Below the pieces are notes generated by a model. That model ran no database searches. It had not been told where the DNA came from and saw only the letters and a list, made by a program, of their open reading frames with translations. From positions 62,001 through 126,000 of the forward strand of contig RXIF01000002.1 of NCBI GenBank assembly GCA_004212075.1: a stretch of 64,000 nt of DNA, in the 5' to 3' direction. The position numbers were made by a program, and so were the translations under genes. How positions within the stretch are numbered: position 1 is the stretch's first letter; each line of letters opens with the position of its first letter. This stretch comes from Candidatus Methanoliparum thermophilum. GTDB taxonomy: Archaea > Halobacteriota > Methanoliparia > Methanoliparales > Methanoliparaceae. Below, in pieces: positions 25,782 to 34,276 of the stretch.

Positions 25782-26639
25782 ATGGATATTAAAAAAGTCT
25801 GTGTTATAGGTGCAGGGGTAATGGGTAGTGGTATAGCTCAGGTTTGTGCACAATCTGGTTATGAAACAAACGTTATTGATATTTCAGATGATATTCTCAA
25901 AAGAGGATTGGAAAACATAAAAAAAAGTTTATCTAAGTTTGTTGAGAAAGGAAAGATCACAAAAGAGATGATGGATGAGACGGTTGGACGAATAAAACTA
26001 AGTACAAGCAGAGAAGAGGGGGCAAAAGATGCCGATTTAGTTATAGAGGCGGCTTCAGAGATTATTGATATTAAAAAAGATATTTTTTCTGATTTGGATA
26101 AAATATGCCCAGAACATACCATTCTTGCCAGTAATACATCGACAATACCGATATCTCTCTTAGGCTCTGTGACCAGAAGGCAGGATAAGGTTATAGGGAT
26201 TCATTTTATGAATCCTGTACCTTTGATGAGGGGTGTTGAGGTTATCAAATCTTTGGTAACATCTGAAGATACTTTAAATATATCTTTAAAATTTGTAAAT
26301 TCTATCGGTAAAGAATCTGTCGTCGTTAAAGATTCACCAGGTTTTATATCTAACAGGATTATGACAATCTTTGTTAATGAGGCAGTAAAGTTATATGAGG
26401 CTGGATTATCTACCATAGAGGATATCGATAAAATGGTAAGATTATCGTTCAATTGGCCGATGGGTCCATTCCAACTGATAGATTTGATAGGTGTAGATAT
26501 CGTCCATGATATGTTAGAATCAATCTATCAAGAGACCGGATGGGAGAGATATAAACCTACACCACTATTGAAAAGAATGAAAGAAGTTGGTTGGCTTGGA
26601 AGAAAGTCTAATAAAGGCTTCTATGATTATTCAGAGTGA
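25782..26639 (+). CDS. 3-hydroxyacyl-CoA dehydrogenase (3-hydroxybutyryl-CoA dehydrogenase type)
   Basis: This NAD-dependent enzyme oxidises (S)-3-hydroxyacyl-CoA. It has the Rossmann loop VIGAGVMGSGIAQVCAQSG, the catalytic-His segment GIHFMNPVPLM, DSPGFISNRIM and the C-terminal dimer domain NWPMGPFQLIDLIG. The 285-residue stand-alone length matches PaaH/Hbd. It is followed directly by enoyl-CoA hydratase, giving consecutive beta-oxidation steps. Confidence 0.94.
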   Translation: MDIKKVCVIGAGVMGSGIAQVCAQSGYETNVIDISDDILKRGLENIKKSLSKFVEKGKITKEMMDETVGRIKLSTSREEGAKDADLVIEAASEIIDIKKDIFSDLDKICPEHTILASNTSTIPISLLGSVTRRQDKVIGIHFMNPVPLMRGVEVIKSLVTSEDTLNISLKFVNSIGKESVVVKDSPGFISNRIMTIFVNEAVKLYEAGLSTIEDIDKMVRLSFNWPMGPFQLIDLIGVDIVHDMLESIYQETGWERYKPTPLLKRMKEVGWLGRKSNKGFYDYSE

Positions 26640-26644
26640 TAAAA

Positions 26645-27424
26645 ATGGTATATGATACGATAATATATGAGAAGAAACCGCCTATTGCAAAGGTTACATT
26701 GAATAGGCCCGATGTTCTGAATGCTATAAATGAGAAGATGATCGCGGAGTTAGATGAAATAACAGATGATATTGAAAAATCTGATGATATAAAAGTAGTA
26801 GTAATTACAGGATCAGGCAGAGCATTTGCTGCCGGAGCCGATATAACTATGTTCAAAGAGAGAAATTATCTGGAGATTAAGAGAGTAATCGATAAAGGAA
26901 AGAATGTTCTAACAAAGATTGAGAAGATAAGAAAACCTTTTATAGCAGGTATAAACGGATTTGCTCTTGGTGGAGGTTGTGAGATATCTATGGCGTGCGA
27001 CATCAGGATAGCATCGGATAAGGCAAAGTTTGGGCAACCAGAGATCAATTTAGGTATAATTCCCGGATGGGGTGGAACACAGCGGTTACCCAGGCTTGTT
27101 GGAAAAGGTTTTGCAAAATTAATGAATCTAACAGGGGATATGATCAATGCTGACGAGGCTAAGATCGTTGGACTGGCCGATAAGGTTGTACCTGCAGATA
27201 AATTGGATGAAGAAGTCATGAAATTAGCCGAAAAATTGGCTTCTAAACCACCGATAGCGGTTGGTTGCGTAATAGATTCTGTTAATAAGGGGGTAGAGAT
27301 GCCTTTGGCAGAGGGGTTGTCATTTGAGACGGACGAGTTTTTGCTATCTATCATGTCAGAAGATGCTAAGGAGGGAATATCTGCATTCTTAGAGAAGAGA
27401 AAAGCCAATTTTAAAGGGAGATAA
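26645..27424 (+). CDS. Enoyl-CoA hydratase
   Basis: Crotonase-fold hydratase of 259 residues. The oxyanion-hole strands are AFAAGADITMF and GFALGGGCEISMACD. Both catalytic glutamates are present, in GGGCEISM and FGQPEINLGIIPG. The ATG at 26645 is preferred because GTGAT lies five bases upstream; a GTG at 26636 overlapping the preceding stop is possible. It hydrates trans-2-enoyl-CoA for the adjacent dehydrogenase. Confidence 0.93.
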   Translation: MVYDTIIYEKKPPIAKVTLNRPDVLNAINEKMIAELDEITDDIEKSDDIKVVVITGSGRAFAAGADITMFKERNYLEIKRVIDKGKNVLTKIEKIRKPFIAGINGFALGGGCEISMACDIRIASDKAKFGQPEINLGIIPGWGGTQRLPRLVGKGFAKLMNLTGDMINADEAKIVGLADKVVPADKLDEEVMKLAEKLASKPPIAVGCVIDSVNKGVEMPLAEGLSFETDEFLLSIMSEDAKEGISAFLEKRKANFKGR

Positions 27425-27425
27425 T

Positions 27426-28523
27426 ATGATAGAAGAGTTTTACGATTCAGGAAGGATAAGAGAGTATATACAGAGGGGTAAGAGGATTATAGGGACTTTT
27501 TGTAGTTATACTCCAGAAGAGATTATCCATGCTGCTGGACTTGTTCCTGTCCGTTTATTTGGAGAGACTGTTGATATAATGAATGCTTATTCTTATATAC
27601 CAAATTGGCTATGCTATTATAGTAAAAGAACCTTTGAAGAAGGATTAATTGGTAATTATGACTTTTTAGACGGTTTTGTTTTCCTGACATCCGACGATAC
27701 GAATCAGTTGATGTATTCGATATGGAAGAAGAATATAAAAGTAGAATACTCATACATGCTGCAGTTTCCTTTTTCAGTAGACGGGACATCTAAGAATTTC
27801 TTTACAAAAGTATTGGAGAAGTTTAAAAGGTCTTTAGAAGATCATTATTCTGTTGATATAACCGATAAAGATCTGAAAGACTCTATAGAGGTTTATAACA
27901 GATATAGATCTCTACTCAAAGAACTCTATAAGTATAGGTTTTATACACCGCCAAAGATTTCTGGATCCGATGTTTTAAAGATAAATCTTGCTGGTTATTC
28001 TATGCTTAAAGAAGAGTTCAACGATAAAATAGAGGAATATATAAATAAATTATCCGATGAAGAAGGATTACCTGACAAACCAAGGCTTTACGTTACTGGA
28101 ATTCCTATCTACGATCCTTTAGTCTTTGAAATGATAGAGAGTTGCGGTTTTACAATCGTTTTCGATGATCTTTGTAACGGATCTAGAAATTTTGATTTTG
28201 AGATAAATGAGACCATTTCAAATCCTATTGAAGCAATTGCAGAGGGATATTTGTTAAAACCCACTTGTGGCACTTGCAGTAGGCAAAAAAGTCTTGCTAT
28301 CGATGAGAGATTATCGTACATAAACGAACGATTAAAGACTTTAAATCCGGATGGTATAGTCATTATAGGCGATAAAGGTTGTGAATTATGTGCATTCTCG
28401 CAGGTGGAGTTAAGAAAAGAGTTGGCAAAGATAAAACCTGTATTATATTTAGAGATAGATTTTCCTCTCGCGAAAGAACAACACAGAACCAGGATAGAGG
28501 CTTTCCTGGAATCGCTCTCTTAA
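27426..28523 (+). CDS. 2-hydroxyacyl-CoA dehydratase/benzoyl-CoA reductase subunit (HgdB/BcrC-like)
   Basis: The 365-residue protein belongs to the HgdB/HadC/BcrC family that holds a [4Fe-4S] cluster for ATP-driven radical dehydration or ring reduction. It has IIGTFCSYTPEEIIHAAGLVP, NWLCYYSK (Cys63) and KGCELCAF (Cys319/Cys322). The position that usually reads SCDT is SDDT (residues 89-92), so one expected cluster cysteine is Asp. Length and order (small subunit, larger subunit, activator) resemble both HadCB-I and BcrCBD. Which chemistry it performs cannot be read from sequence alone. Confidence 0.82.
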   Translation: MIEEFYDSGRIREYIQRGKRIIGTFCSYTPEEIIHAAGLVPVRLFGETVDIMNAYSYIPNWLCYYSKRTFEEGLIGNYDFLDGFVFLTSDDTNQLMYSIWKKNIKVEYSYMLQFPFSVDGTSKNFFTKVLEKFKRSLEDHYSVDITDKDLKDSIEVYNRYRSLLKELYKYRFYTPPKISGSDVLKINLAGYSMLKEEFNDKIEEYINKLSDEEGLPDKPRLYVTGIPIYDPLVFEMIESCGFTIVFDDLCNGSRNFDFEINETISNPIEAIAEGYLLKPTCGTCSRQKSLAIDERLSYINERLKTLNPDGIVIIGDKGCELCAFSQVELRKELAKIKPVLYLEIDFPLAKEQHRTRIEAFLESLS

Positions 28524-28535
28524 AGGTTGATAAAG

Positions 28536-29777
28536 ATGCAGAAACAGAAGATTAATCTTTTAGGGTTTGGAAAACTCTTTGGTCCAACGTATAAGAGGCA
28601 TCTGGAGAGGCAGAATGAGCTTCTAGAAAAAAAAAGGCCTTGTGGCTGGTTTTTTGGCTATCATCCTTCAGAACTGAATTACGTCTTTGATATAGTAAAT
28701 ATCTTTCCAGAGCAATATTCGGCGTATTGTGCATCGAGAGGCGATAGTCCAAGGATGATAGACGATTATTACAGCATGGGTTACGGTCCTTTTCTTTGTG
28801 ATTATTTTAAATGTTCAGTTGCGGCAATAGATAAACCTGAATTGGCAACAAAGCCATTAATGCCAAGACCAGATTTTACAGTAGATCATCATTCTATATG
28901 TTTCGGTCATAGAGATATGGCAGAGATCCATGCAAGAATGTATGGAGTTAAAAGATATAGCTTGGCTTTTCCTTACATAAGAAAAGAAGATATTGGATCG
29001 TTTGATGATATAACAAAAATAACAGAATGGATGGATAAAGATCTTCTTGAATATACTATCCAAGTACTCAGAGATTTTGTTACTTTTTTAGAAGAAGTGA
29101 CAGGTGAGGATTTTGATGATGATAAGTTTAAATCTGTAATGAAGGTATCAGAAGAGACATCAAGATATTTTATAGAAATATTTAAACTATTTATGTCTAA
29201 ACCTACTCCAGGAAGCCAAATAGATTTAGCAAATTATCCTTTCATCGGATTTTTTGTTCACGGGAGCAAATATGGATTGGATTATGTTAAGAACTGTTAT
29301 GAATTGATAAAAGAAAGAGTAAATAAAAAAGAGGGGGTTGTACCGGAGGAAAAGTTTAGATTAATGACCCATGGGATCATGCCCTGGCATACTCTATCTT
29401 TGTATAATTATCTAGAAGAATCAGGAGCTACTTTTCCGTTAAACCCTTATGCGCACTGTTCAGCTGTTTTGCATGATTCTACTAAACCTTTCGAAAGTTT
29501 GGCAAGAAGAGTAAGTACTTTCTGTAATGTAGAGCATGAACTAATGTTAGATGCTTTGATTAAAAAGGCAAAAGATGCCGATTTGGATGGAGCGATTTTA
29601 TTTGAGAATACAGGATGCAGGATAGTCAGTGGCGTGATGAGACCTATCAAAAAGGCTTTGTATGAAGAGTTGGGAATACCTAGTCTGATCGTTGAGGCAC
29701 CACAATGTGATTTGAGAGCAATGCCACCTGAAAGAATGAAGACTCAATTTGATGCATTTATAGAATCATTGAGGTAA
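28536..29777 (+). CDS. 2-hydroxyacyl-CoA dehydratase/benzoyl-CoA reductase subunit (HgdA/BcrB-like)
   Basis: The 413-residue partner subunit shows FPEQYSAYCASRG, the two-cysteine FLCDYFKCSV, then ENTGCRIVSGV and VEAPQCDLRAMPPERMKTQ, matching the BcrB/HadB arrangement of cluster ligands and the D-x-R near the C-terminus. ATG at 28536 follows AAAGGTTGATAA. It lies 12 bp after the BcrC-like gene and 9 bp before the activator, so the three are one unit. Confidence 0.82.
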   Translation: MQKQKINLLGFGKLFGPTYKRHLERQNELLEKKRPCGWFFGYHPSELNYVFDIVNIFPEQYSAYCASRGDSPRMIDDYYSMGYGPFLCDYFKCSVAAIDKPELATKPLMPRPDFTVDHHSICFGHRDMAEIHARMYGVKRYSLAFPYIRKEDIGSFDDITKITEWMDKDLLEYTIQVLRDFVTFLEEVTGEDFDDDKFKSVMKVSEETSRYFIEIFKLFMSKPTPGSQIDLANYPFIGFFVHGSKYGLDYVKNCYELIKERVNKKEGVVPEEKFRLMTHGIMPWHTLSLYNYLEESGATFPLNPYAHCSAVLHDSTKPFESLARRVSTFCNVEHELMLDALIKKAKDADLDGAILFENTGCRIVSGVMRPIKKALYEELGIPSLIVEAPQCDLRAMPPERMKTQFDAFIESLR

Positions 29778-29786
29778 GTAGATTAG

Positions 29787-30593
29787 ATGTACTTTTGTGG
29801 ATTAGATATTGGATCTTGCATGAGCAAGATTGTATTGATAGATGAGAACGAAGATATCGTCTGTTATAGATCTTCTAAGAGTGGGTTTGAGATAAGAAAG
29901 ACGATCTCTAATCTATATGAATCCGTTTTAAAAGATCAAAATATCAGAAAAGATCAGGTCAAATATATCGTTGCGACTGGTTATGGTAGGAATGTTGCTT
30001 TAGCCTTTTTTGCAGACGATAAAGTGACAGAGATTACCTGTCATGCCAAAGGTGTGCATAAAATATTTCCAAAATGTCATACAGTTATAGATATCGGCGG
30101 ACAGGACTCAAAAGCGATAAGATTGGATATAGACGGTAGAGTGTCCACTTTTGTGATGAACGATAAATGTGCTGCAGGAAGTGGCAGGTTTTTAGAAGTG
30201 ATGAGCAACGCTATAGGAGTATCTGTGGATGATTTAGGTTTATTGTCGATGAAATCCAAGAATAAAGCCACTATTAGCAGTACTTGTACCGTTTTTGCTG
30301 AGACTGAGGTAATTTCTATGATTGCATCTGAGGTAAAGAGAGAAGATATAATAGCAGGAATACATGATGCTATTGCTACAAAGGTGAGTGCATTGACTAG
30401 AAGTACAGGTATTGAGGATGAGGTAGTCATGACCGGTGGTGTAGCCAAAAATATTGGTGTTGTAAAGTCTTTGGAAGAGAAGATAGGCCATGTCATCTAC
30501 GTTCCTCCGGAACCACTTATAACCGGAGCTTTGGGTGCTGCTTTGATAGCAAAGGATAGATACGAATCGAAGATTTGTGATGCAGAAACGTAG
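29787..30593 (+). CDS. ATP-dependent activator of dehydratase/benzoyl-CoA reductase (HgdC/BcrD-like)
   Basis: This ASKHA-fold ATPase forms a dimer bridged by one [4Fe-4S] cluster and injects electrons at low potential into its partner. Conserved elements are CGLDIGSCMSK, VIDIGGQDSKA, MNDKCAAGSGRFLE (Cys128), SSTCTVFAETEV (Cys167), VMTGGVAKN and GALGAAL. A single ATPase gene implies a homodimeric activator as in 2-hydroxyacyl-CoA dehydratases, rather than the BcrAD heterodimer. The last residues, RYESKICDAET, and the stop are encoded by a palindromic repeat. Confidence 0.9.
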   Translation: MYFCGLDIGSCMSKIVLIDENEDIVCYRSSKSGFEIRKTISNLYESVLKDQNIRKDQVKYIVATGYGRNVALAFFADDKVTEITCHAKGVHKIFPKCHTVIDIGGQDSKAIRLDIDGRVSTFVMNDKCAAGSGRFLEVMSNAIGVSVDDLGLLSMKSKNKATISSTCTVFAETEVISMIASEVKREDIIAGIHDAIATKVSALTRSTGIEDEVVMTGGVAKNIGVVKSLEEKIGHVIYVPPEPLITGALGAALIAKDRYESKICDAET

Positions 30594-30600
30594 TTTTGCT
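30561..30600. repeat. Palindromic element at the 3' end of the activator gene
   Basis: TACGAATC-GAA-GATTTGTG (30561-30579) is followed by GCAGAAAC-GTA-GTTTTGC (30582-30599). It encodes the C-terminal YESKICDAE and stop of the activator. The peptide matches the YESEIR and RKSKIC segments of the tmk insertions. Confidence 0.8.
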
Positions 30601-30636
30601 TAGATTTTAAATTTTGATAAAAAGAAGGGAGTAAAA

Positions 30637-32394
30637 ATGGATAAAAAAAAGACGACAAAAGAGATTTTAAAAGAAAAAATTAGAGAAGGAAAGACCCCTT
30701 TGTATGATCAAGAGACGATAAAAAAAACTGATAAAAAATTCGAGATGTGGAAAAATACAAAAGTAAGCGAAAAAGATAGAGAAAAATGGGAGATAGTACC
30801 ACAAACAATATTAGGATCAGAAATTCCTAGAAAACTGTTATATACTCCTTTAGATGTGGCAAACTTGGATTATATAGAAGATATAGGATTTTCTGGAGAT
30901 GAGCCATTCACACGTGGTTGTTATCCTAACATGTACAGGGGAAGAGTATTCACGATGCGGCAACTCTCTGGGGCAGGATCTCCAGAAGATGTCAATAAAA
31001 GGTTAAAATTTCTGTTAGAATCTGGCGCAACCGGAACTAATCTGGCATTGGATCTGCCTACAGTTCAGATGTTCGATTCGGATGAGCCTGAATCGATAGG
31101 CCAAGTAGGGACGGTTGGCGTACCGATTGATTGTGTCCAGGATATGGAGACAATCTACGATGGTATCCCGATCGATGAGATCAGCTCTTCTATCGTTACC
31201 CATTATCCTAGAAACACCGCTATTATATTTCCTATGTTTTTAGTAATGGCAGAAAGAAGAGGATATGATTGGAAAAAACTACCAGGAAGTGTGCAGAACG
31301 ATGTCACAATGGAATGTATCGTTAGACGGGCACCGGAATATATACCTCCTGCCGATGCTTTTAGAGTACAGTGTGATAATATAGAGTTTATAAGAAACGA
31401 AGTACCTAGATGGAATTATATTACCTTGAATGGATATAATCTGCGCGAATATGGAACATCAAGCATTACAGAGATGGCTGTTGCTTTTGCTAATGGCATA
31501 GCAATTATCGAGGAGATGCAAAAGAGAGGATACGATCCTGATTGGATATCAGAAAGAATAGCATTCTTTTGGAGCGTAGGAAACGATTTTTTTGAAGAAA
31601 TAGCAAGATTACGTGCTGCAAGGAGACTATGGTACAAAATAATGAAATATAAATTTGATTCAAAACAATCGAGATCTCAGTTAGAGAGATGCCATGTACA
31701 GACATCTGGCATCTCATTGCAACGTATAGAGCCTTATAATAACGTTATAAGAGCTGCATATCAGGCTTTGGCAGCGATTTTAGGAGGTTGCCAATCTTTA
31801 CATGTAGATTCATATACTGAGGCTTATTCTGTACCTTTGGAAGAAGATTCGTTACTATCACTAAGAACTCAGCAGATTATTGATGTAGAGACGGGTGTTA
31901 CACAAGTTGTAGATCCCATGGCAGGATCGTTCTATATAGAGAACTTAACGGATATTATGGAGGAAAAGATACTAGAAGAGATAGAGGAAATTGAAAAACA
32001 AGGTGGTTATGTCAAGATTATCGAGAGCGGATGGATCCATAATAGAATTTCGAGATTTATAGAGGAGGAGCGTAGAAAGATCGATGATGGTACGATCAAG
32101 GTCGTAGGATATAATTATTATAGACAGCCGGATGTAAAGGAGCCTCCAATCAAATGCCAAGAGGTATCCGAAGAGATAAGAGAGAATCAGATTAAGAAAT
32201 TAAAAAAATGGAGAGCAGAAAGGGATAACGATAAAGTAGAGAGCTGTCTTGATGAGATTGTGGATGCATGCAGATCTGGAGAGAATGTAACTTACAAAAC
32301 GCTTGCGGCTGCAAGAGCTGGTGCTACAGAAGGAGAGATGAGAAAAAAGTTTACAGAAGCATTTGGTCTATGGAAACAACCATTAGTTTTATAG
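30637..32394 (+). CDS. B12-dependent acyl-CoA mutase large subunit, divergent
   Basis: The 585-residue protein is the TIM-barrel catalytic subunit of the methylmalonyl-CoA mutase family, without the B12 domain. MYRGRVFTMRQLSGAG, SVQNDV and HVQTSG align with family motifs. At the specificity sites it has Leu110 (Tyr89 of methylmalonyl-CoA mutase; Phe in isobutyryl-, Ile in 2-hydroxyisobutyryl-CoA mutase), Arg230 (Arg207, which binds the substrate carboxylate), and Asn268 (His244). Ala137 rules out the Asp of 2-hydroxyisobutyryl-CoA mutase. The combination suggests a carboxylated acyl-CoA with a larger or different side chain. Paired with the small subunit 11 bp downstream. Confidence 0.85.
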   Translation: MDKKKTTKEILKEKIREGKTPLYDQETIKKTDKKFEMWKNTKVSEKDREKWEIVPQTILGSEIPRKLLYTPLDVANLDYIEDIGFSGDEPFTRGCYPNMYRGRVFTMRQLSGAGSPEDVNKRLKFLLESGATGTNLALDLPTVQMFDSDEPESIGQVGTVGVPIDCVQDMETIYDGIPIDEISSSIVTHYPRNTAIIFPMFLVMAERRGYDWKKLPGSVQNDVTMECIVRRAPEYIPPADAFRVQCDNIEFIRNEVPRWNYITLNGYNLREYGTSSITEMAVAFANGIAIIEEMQKRGYDPDWISERIAFFWSVGNDFFEEIARLRAARRLWYKIMKYKFDSKQSRSQLERCHVQTSGISLQRIEPYNNVIRAAYQALAAILGGCQSLHVDSYTEAYSVPLEEDSLLSLRTQQIIDVETGVTQVVDPMAGSFYIENLTDIMEEKILEEIEEIEKQGGYVKIIESGWIHNRISRFIEEERRKIDDGTIKVVGYNYYRQPDVKEPPIKCQEVSEEIRENQIKKLKKWRAERDNDKVESCLDEIVDACRSGENVTYKTLAAARAGATEGEMRKKFTEAFGLWKQPLVL

Positions 32395-32405
32395 GAGGGT
32401 CAAAA

Positions 32406-32813
32406 ATGAATGAAAAGAAGATTAAGGTATTATTATCTGCTTATAGTCTTGAAACGCATTCTAGAGGGATTATCACCGTAGCAAGTATCCTCAGAGATGC
32501 TGGAATGGAGGTTATCTATATAGGTAACAATCGACCTGAAAGTATAATAGAGTCTGCCATTCAAGAGGATGTCGATGTGGTAGGGATAACCTCAATGTGC
32601 GGTGGTGCTCTACAGCTTGGAAGGGAGTTAATGAGGACCGCAGATGAAAAAGGTGTGAAAGATAGGATGAAATTTGTATTGGGCGGGATTTTTCCACCAG
32701 AAGAGGAGGCTGATCTTAAAAAAATAGGGTTCGAATTACTCTTTAAACCTGGAGCAACTTCCGACGAGATCGTCAATGGGATAAGATCTATAGTTGGTAG
32801 CAGCACGTCTTAA
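32406..32813 (+). CDS. B12-binding small subunit of the acyl-CoA mutase
   Basis: A 135-residue Rossmann-like cobalamin-binding domain. The base-off motif reads ETHSRG (residues 16-21) in place of DxHxxG: the axial His18 is kept and Asp is replaced by Glu. SMCGGALQLGRELM and FVLGGIFP are the usual following loops. GGAGGGTC lies just upstream of the ATG, supporting 32406 over a longer frame from 32268. Together with the large subunit it forms the split mutase. Confidence 0.88.
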   Translation: MNEKKIKVLLSAYSLETHSRGIITVASILRDAGMEVIYIGNNRPESIIESAIQEDVDVVGITSMCGGALQLGRELMRTADEKGVKDRMKFVLGGIFPPEEEADLKKIGFELLFKPGATSDEIVNGIRSIVGSSTS

Positions 32814-32816
32814 CAT

Positions 32817-32856
32817 CACAAATCTTCGATTTGTGAGCTACGAACAAGAGTTCGTA
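32817..32856. repeat. Palindromic element, two hairpins
   Basis: CACAAATC-TTC-GATTTGTG (32817-32835), AGC linker, then TACGAAC-AAGA-GTTCGTA (32839-32856). It separates the convergent mutase small subunit and meaB genes and could act as a bidirectional terminator. Confidence 0.8.
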
Positions 32857-32867
32857 ATATCAAAATA

Positions 32868-33818
32868 CTAAATATTTATATCTTTTAAAATCTTTTTTAT
32901 TATCTCATCTTTGGCAACATACGGTGTAATCTCCTTTGATACAAGTTTTTTAATGTATAAATCTAATATCTCATCCTTATTGATATTTTCTAATATTTTT
33001 CTTTTTACATCATCTATTATAAGATTTAATAATTCTTCTTTAATCTTATCTCTCTCTTTCTCGTACAAAGATCCTCTCTCTTTTTGATAAACCCAATGTT
33101 TCTCTATCGCACTTATGAGATCTACTACTCCCTCATTCTTTAAGGCTACAGTCTTAATTACTAATGGTTTCCACTCTTTAGAAGAGAGGTTAAATACTGT
33201 TTTTAAATCCATTACAAGCTGATCCGCACCGGCCAAATCTGCCTTGTTAACCACCACTATATCTGGAATCTCGAACATTCCCGCTTTTATTGTCTGTATT
33301 ACATCACCTAGTCCAGGTACTACTACAACAATAGTAGTATGAGCAAGTCTTGCTATATCTACTTCAACTTGGCCTGCACCTACCGTCTCGATCAAGACTA
33401 TGTCGTATCCCGCAGCATCGAAGACCTTTGTTATCTCGTGAGTGGATTTAGACAATCCACCATACGATCCTCTCGTACCTATGCTCCTGATAAAGGTATT
33501 CTCGTCTAAAAAACAATCTTGCATTCTTATCCTATCTCCTAAGATCGCACCACCATGAAAAGGGCTCGTCGGGTCTATCGCAATTACTGCTACCTTTTTA
33601 TCTATATTCCATTCTTTTACCATCTGGTTTATCAAGGTGGATTTACCAACACCAGGGGGACCAGTAATCCCAATAATTTGGCATCGGCCTGTATATGGGT
33701 ATAATCTGTCTATAATATAGGAAACTTTAGGATCCCTATTATCTACAAGTGTTATAATCTTTGAAATTGTCTTTTTATCTCCTGATAAAACCTTTTTGAC
33801 AAGATCATTCTCATCCAT
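32868..33818 (-). CDS. meaB: MeaB/ArgK-family mutase chaperone GTPase
   Basis: MeaB protects and reloads B12 acyl-CoA mutases. The G motifs are ITGPPGVGKSTLINQM, IDPTSPFHGGAILGDRIRM, ETVGAGQVEVD and VVVNKADLAGAD. The start at 33818 (MDENDLVKK) is preferred; the frame extends to 33890 without a ribosome binding site. It converges on the mutase genes and presumably serves that enzyme. Confidence 0.93.
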   Translation of the reverse strand: MDENDLVKKVLSGDKKTISKIITLVDNRDPKVSYIIDRLYPYTGRCQIIGITGPPGVGKSTLINQMVKEWNIDKKVAVIAIDPTSPFHGGAILGDRIRMQDCFLDENTFIRSIGTRGSYGGLSKSTHEITKVFDAAGYDIVLIETVGAGQVEVDIARLAHTTIVVVVPGLGDVIQTIKAGMFEIPDIVVVNKADLAGADQLVMDLKTVFNLSSKEWKPLVIKTVALKNEGVVDLISAIEKHWVYQKERGSLYEKERDKIKEELLNLIIDDVKRKILENINKDEILDLYIKKLVSKEITPYVAKDEIIKKILKDINI

Positions 33819-33868
33819 GCTTACGATAGTCTCTTTTAATATTATATATAACTTTATTCTTTTGATGG

Positions 33869-33930
33869 TGAAAACTGTCAGGATAAGCATCTCAATTTAA
33901 AGCCAGAGCTTTTATCTTGATATCTTTCTT
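33869..33930. repeat. MITE-like repeat, copy 2
   Basis: Shares AAAACT-TCA-GATAAGCA and TAAAGCCAGAGCTTTTATC with the copy at 23003, in the same orientation, ending in TTGATATCTTTCTT. Its left inverted end is partly diverged. The two copies flank the whole catabolic island. Confidence 0.7.
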
Positions 33931-34014
33931 ATATAGATGCTAAACATTTTATATTCTTAAATTGATAATCTTATATAAAAGATAAATGCCCATTCAGCAA
34001 TGGAGGGATGATAA

Positions 34015-34248
34015 GTGCAAAAAGATCAAACAAAGATTATGGAAATTTTGAGGGAGAAGAATATAAATTTTGAATATATCATCGACACCATATTTAAGGA
34101 TGACATATTACTCGGTAAAACGAAACGGCTGATAGCAATTGCAAGCGCCGTTGCAACAGGTTGCGATTTTTGTTTCGAGCATCATAAGAAAATAGCGGAA
34201 ACTGAAGGGGTAAGTAATGAAGAGATCGAAGAAGCCGTTCTGGTTTAA
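34015..34248 (+). CDS. Carboxymuconolactone decarboxylase-like (AhpD family) small protein
   Basis: A 77-residue protein with the AhpD-type helix: IAIASAVATGCDFCFEHHKK has the CxxC redox pair and following His. It is shorter than typical members (about 100-115). The GTG start at 34015 is supported by GGAGGGATGATAA. A thiol peroxidase or disulfide reductase-related function is likely; the partner is unknown. Confidence 0.75.
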   Translation: MQKDQTKIMEILREKNINFEYIIDTIFKDDILLGKTKRLIAIASAVATGCDFCFEHHKKIAETEGVSNEEIEEAVLV

Positions 34249-34276
34249 GATCATCTCTTTTATTTCGGGTGTATCT

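Noticed and set aside
29787-30593. BcrA/BcrD heterodimer of class I benzoyl-CoA reductase
   Set aside because: Only one ATPase gene is present, so a full BcrABCD set cannot be claimed; the family is reported as HgdC/BcrD-like only.
30637-32394. 2-hydroxyisobutyryl-CoA or isobutyryl-CoA mutase identity
   Set aside because: The Asp of 2-hydroxyisobutyryl-CoA mutase is Ala here, the position that is Phe in isobutyryl-CoA mutase is Leu, and the Arg207 equivalent, which both lose, is retained.
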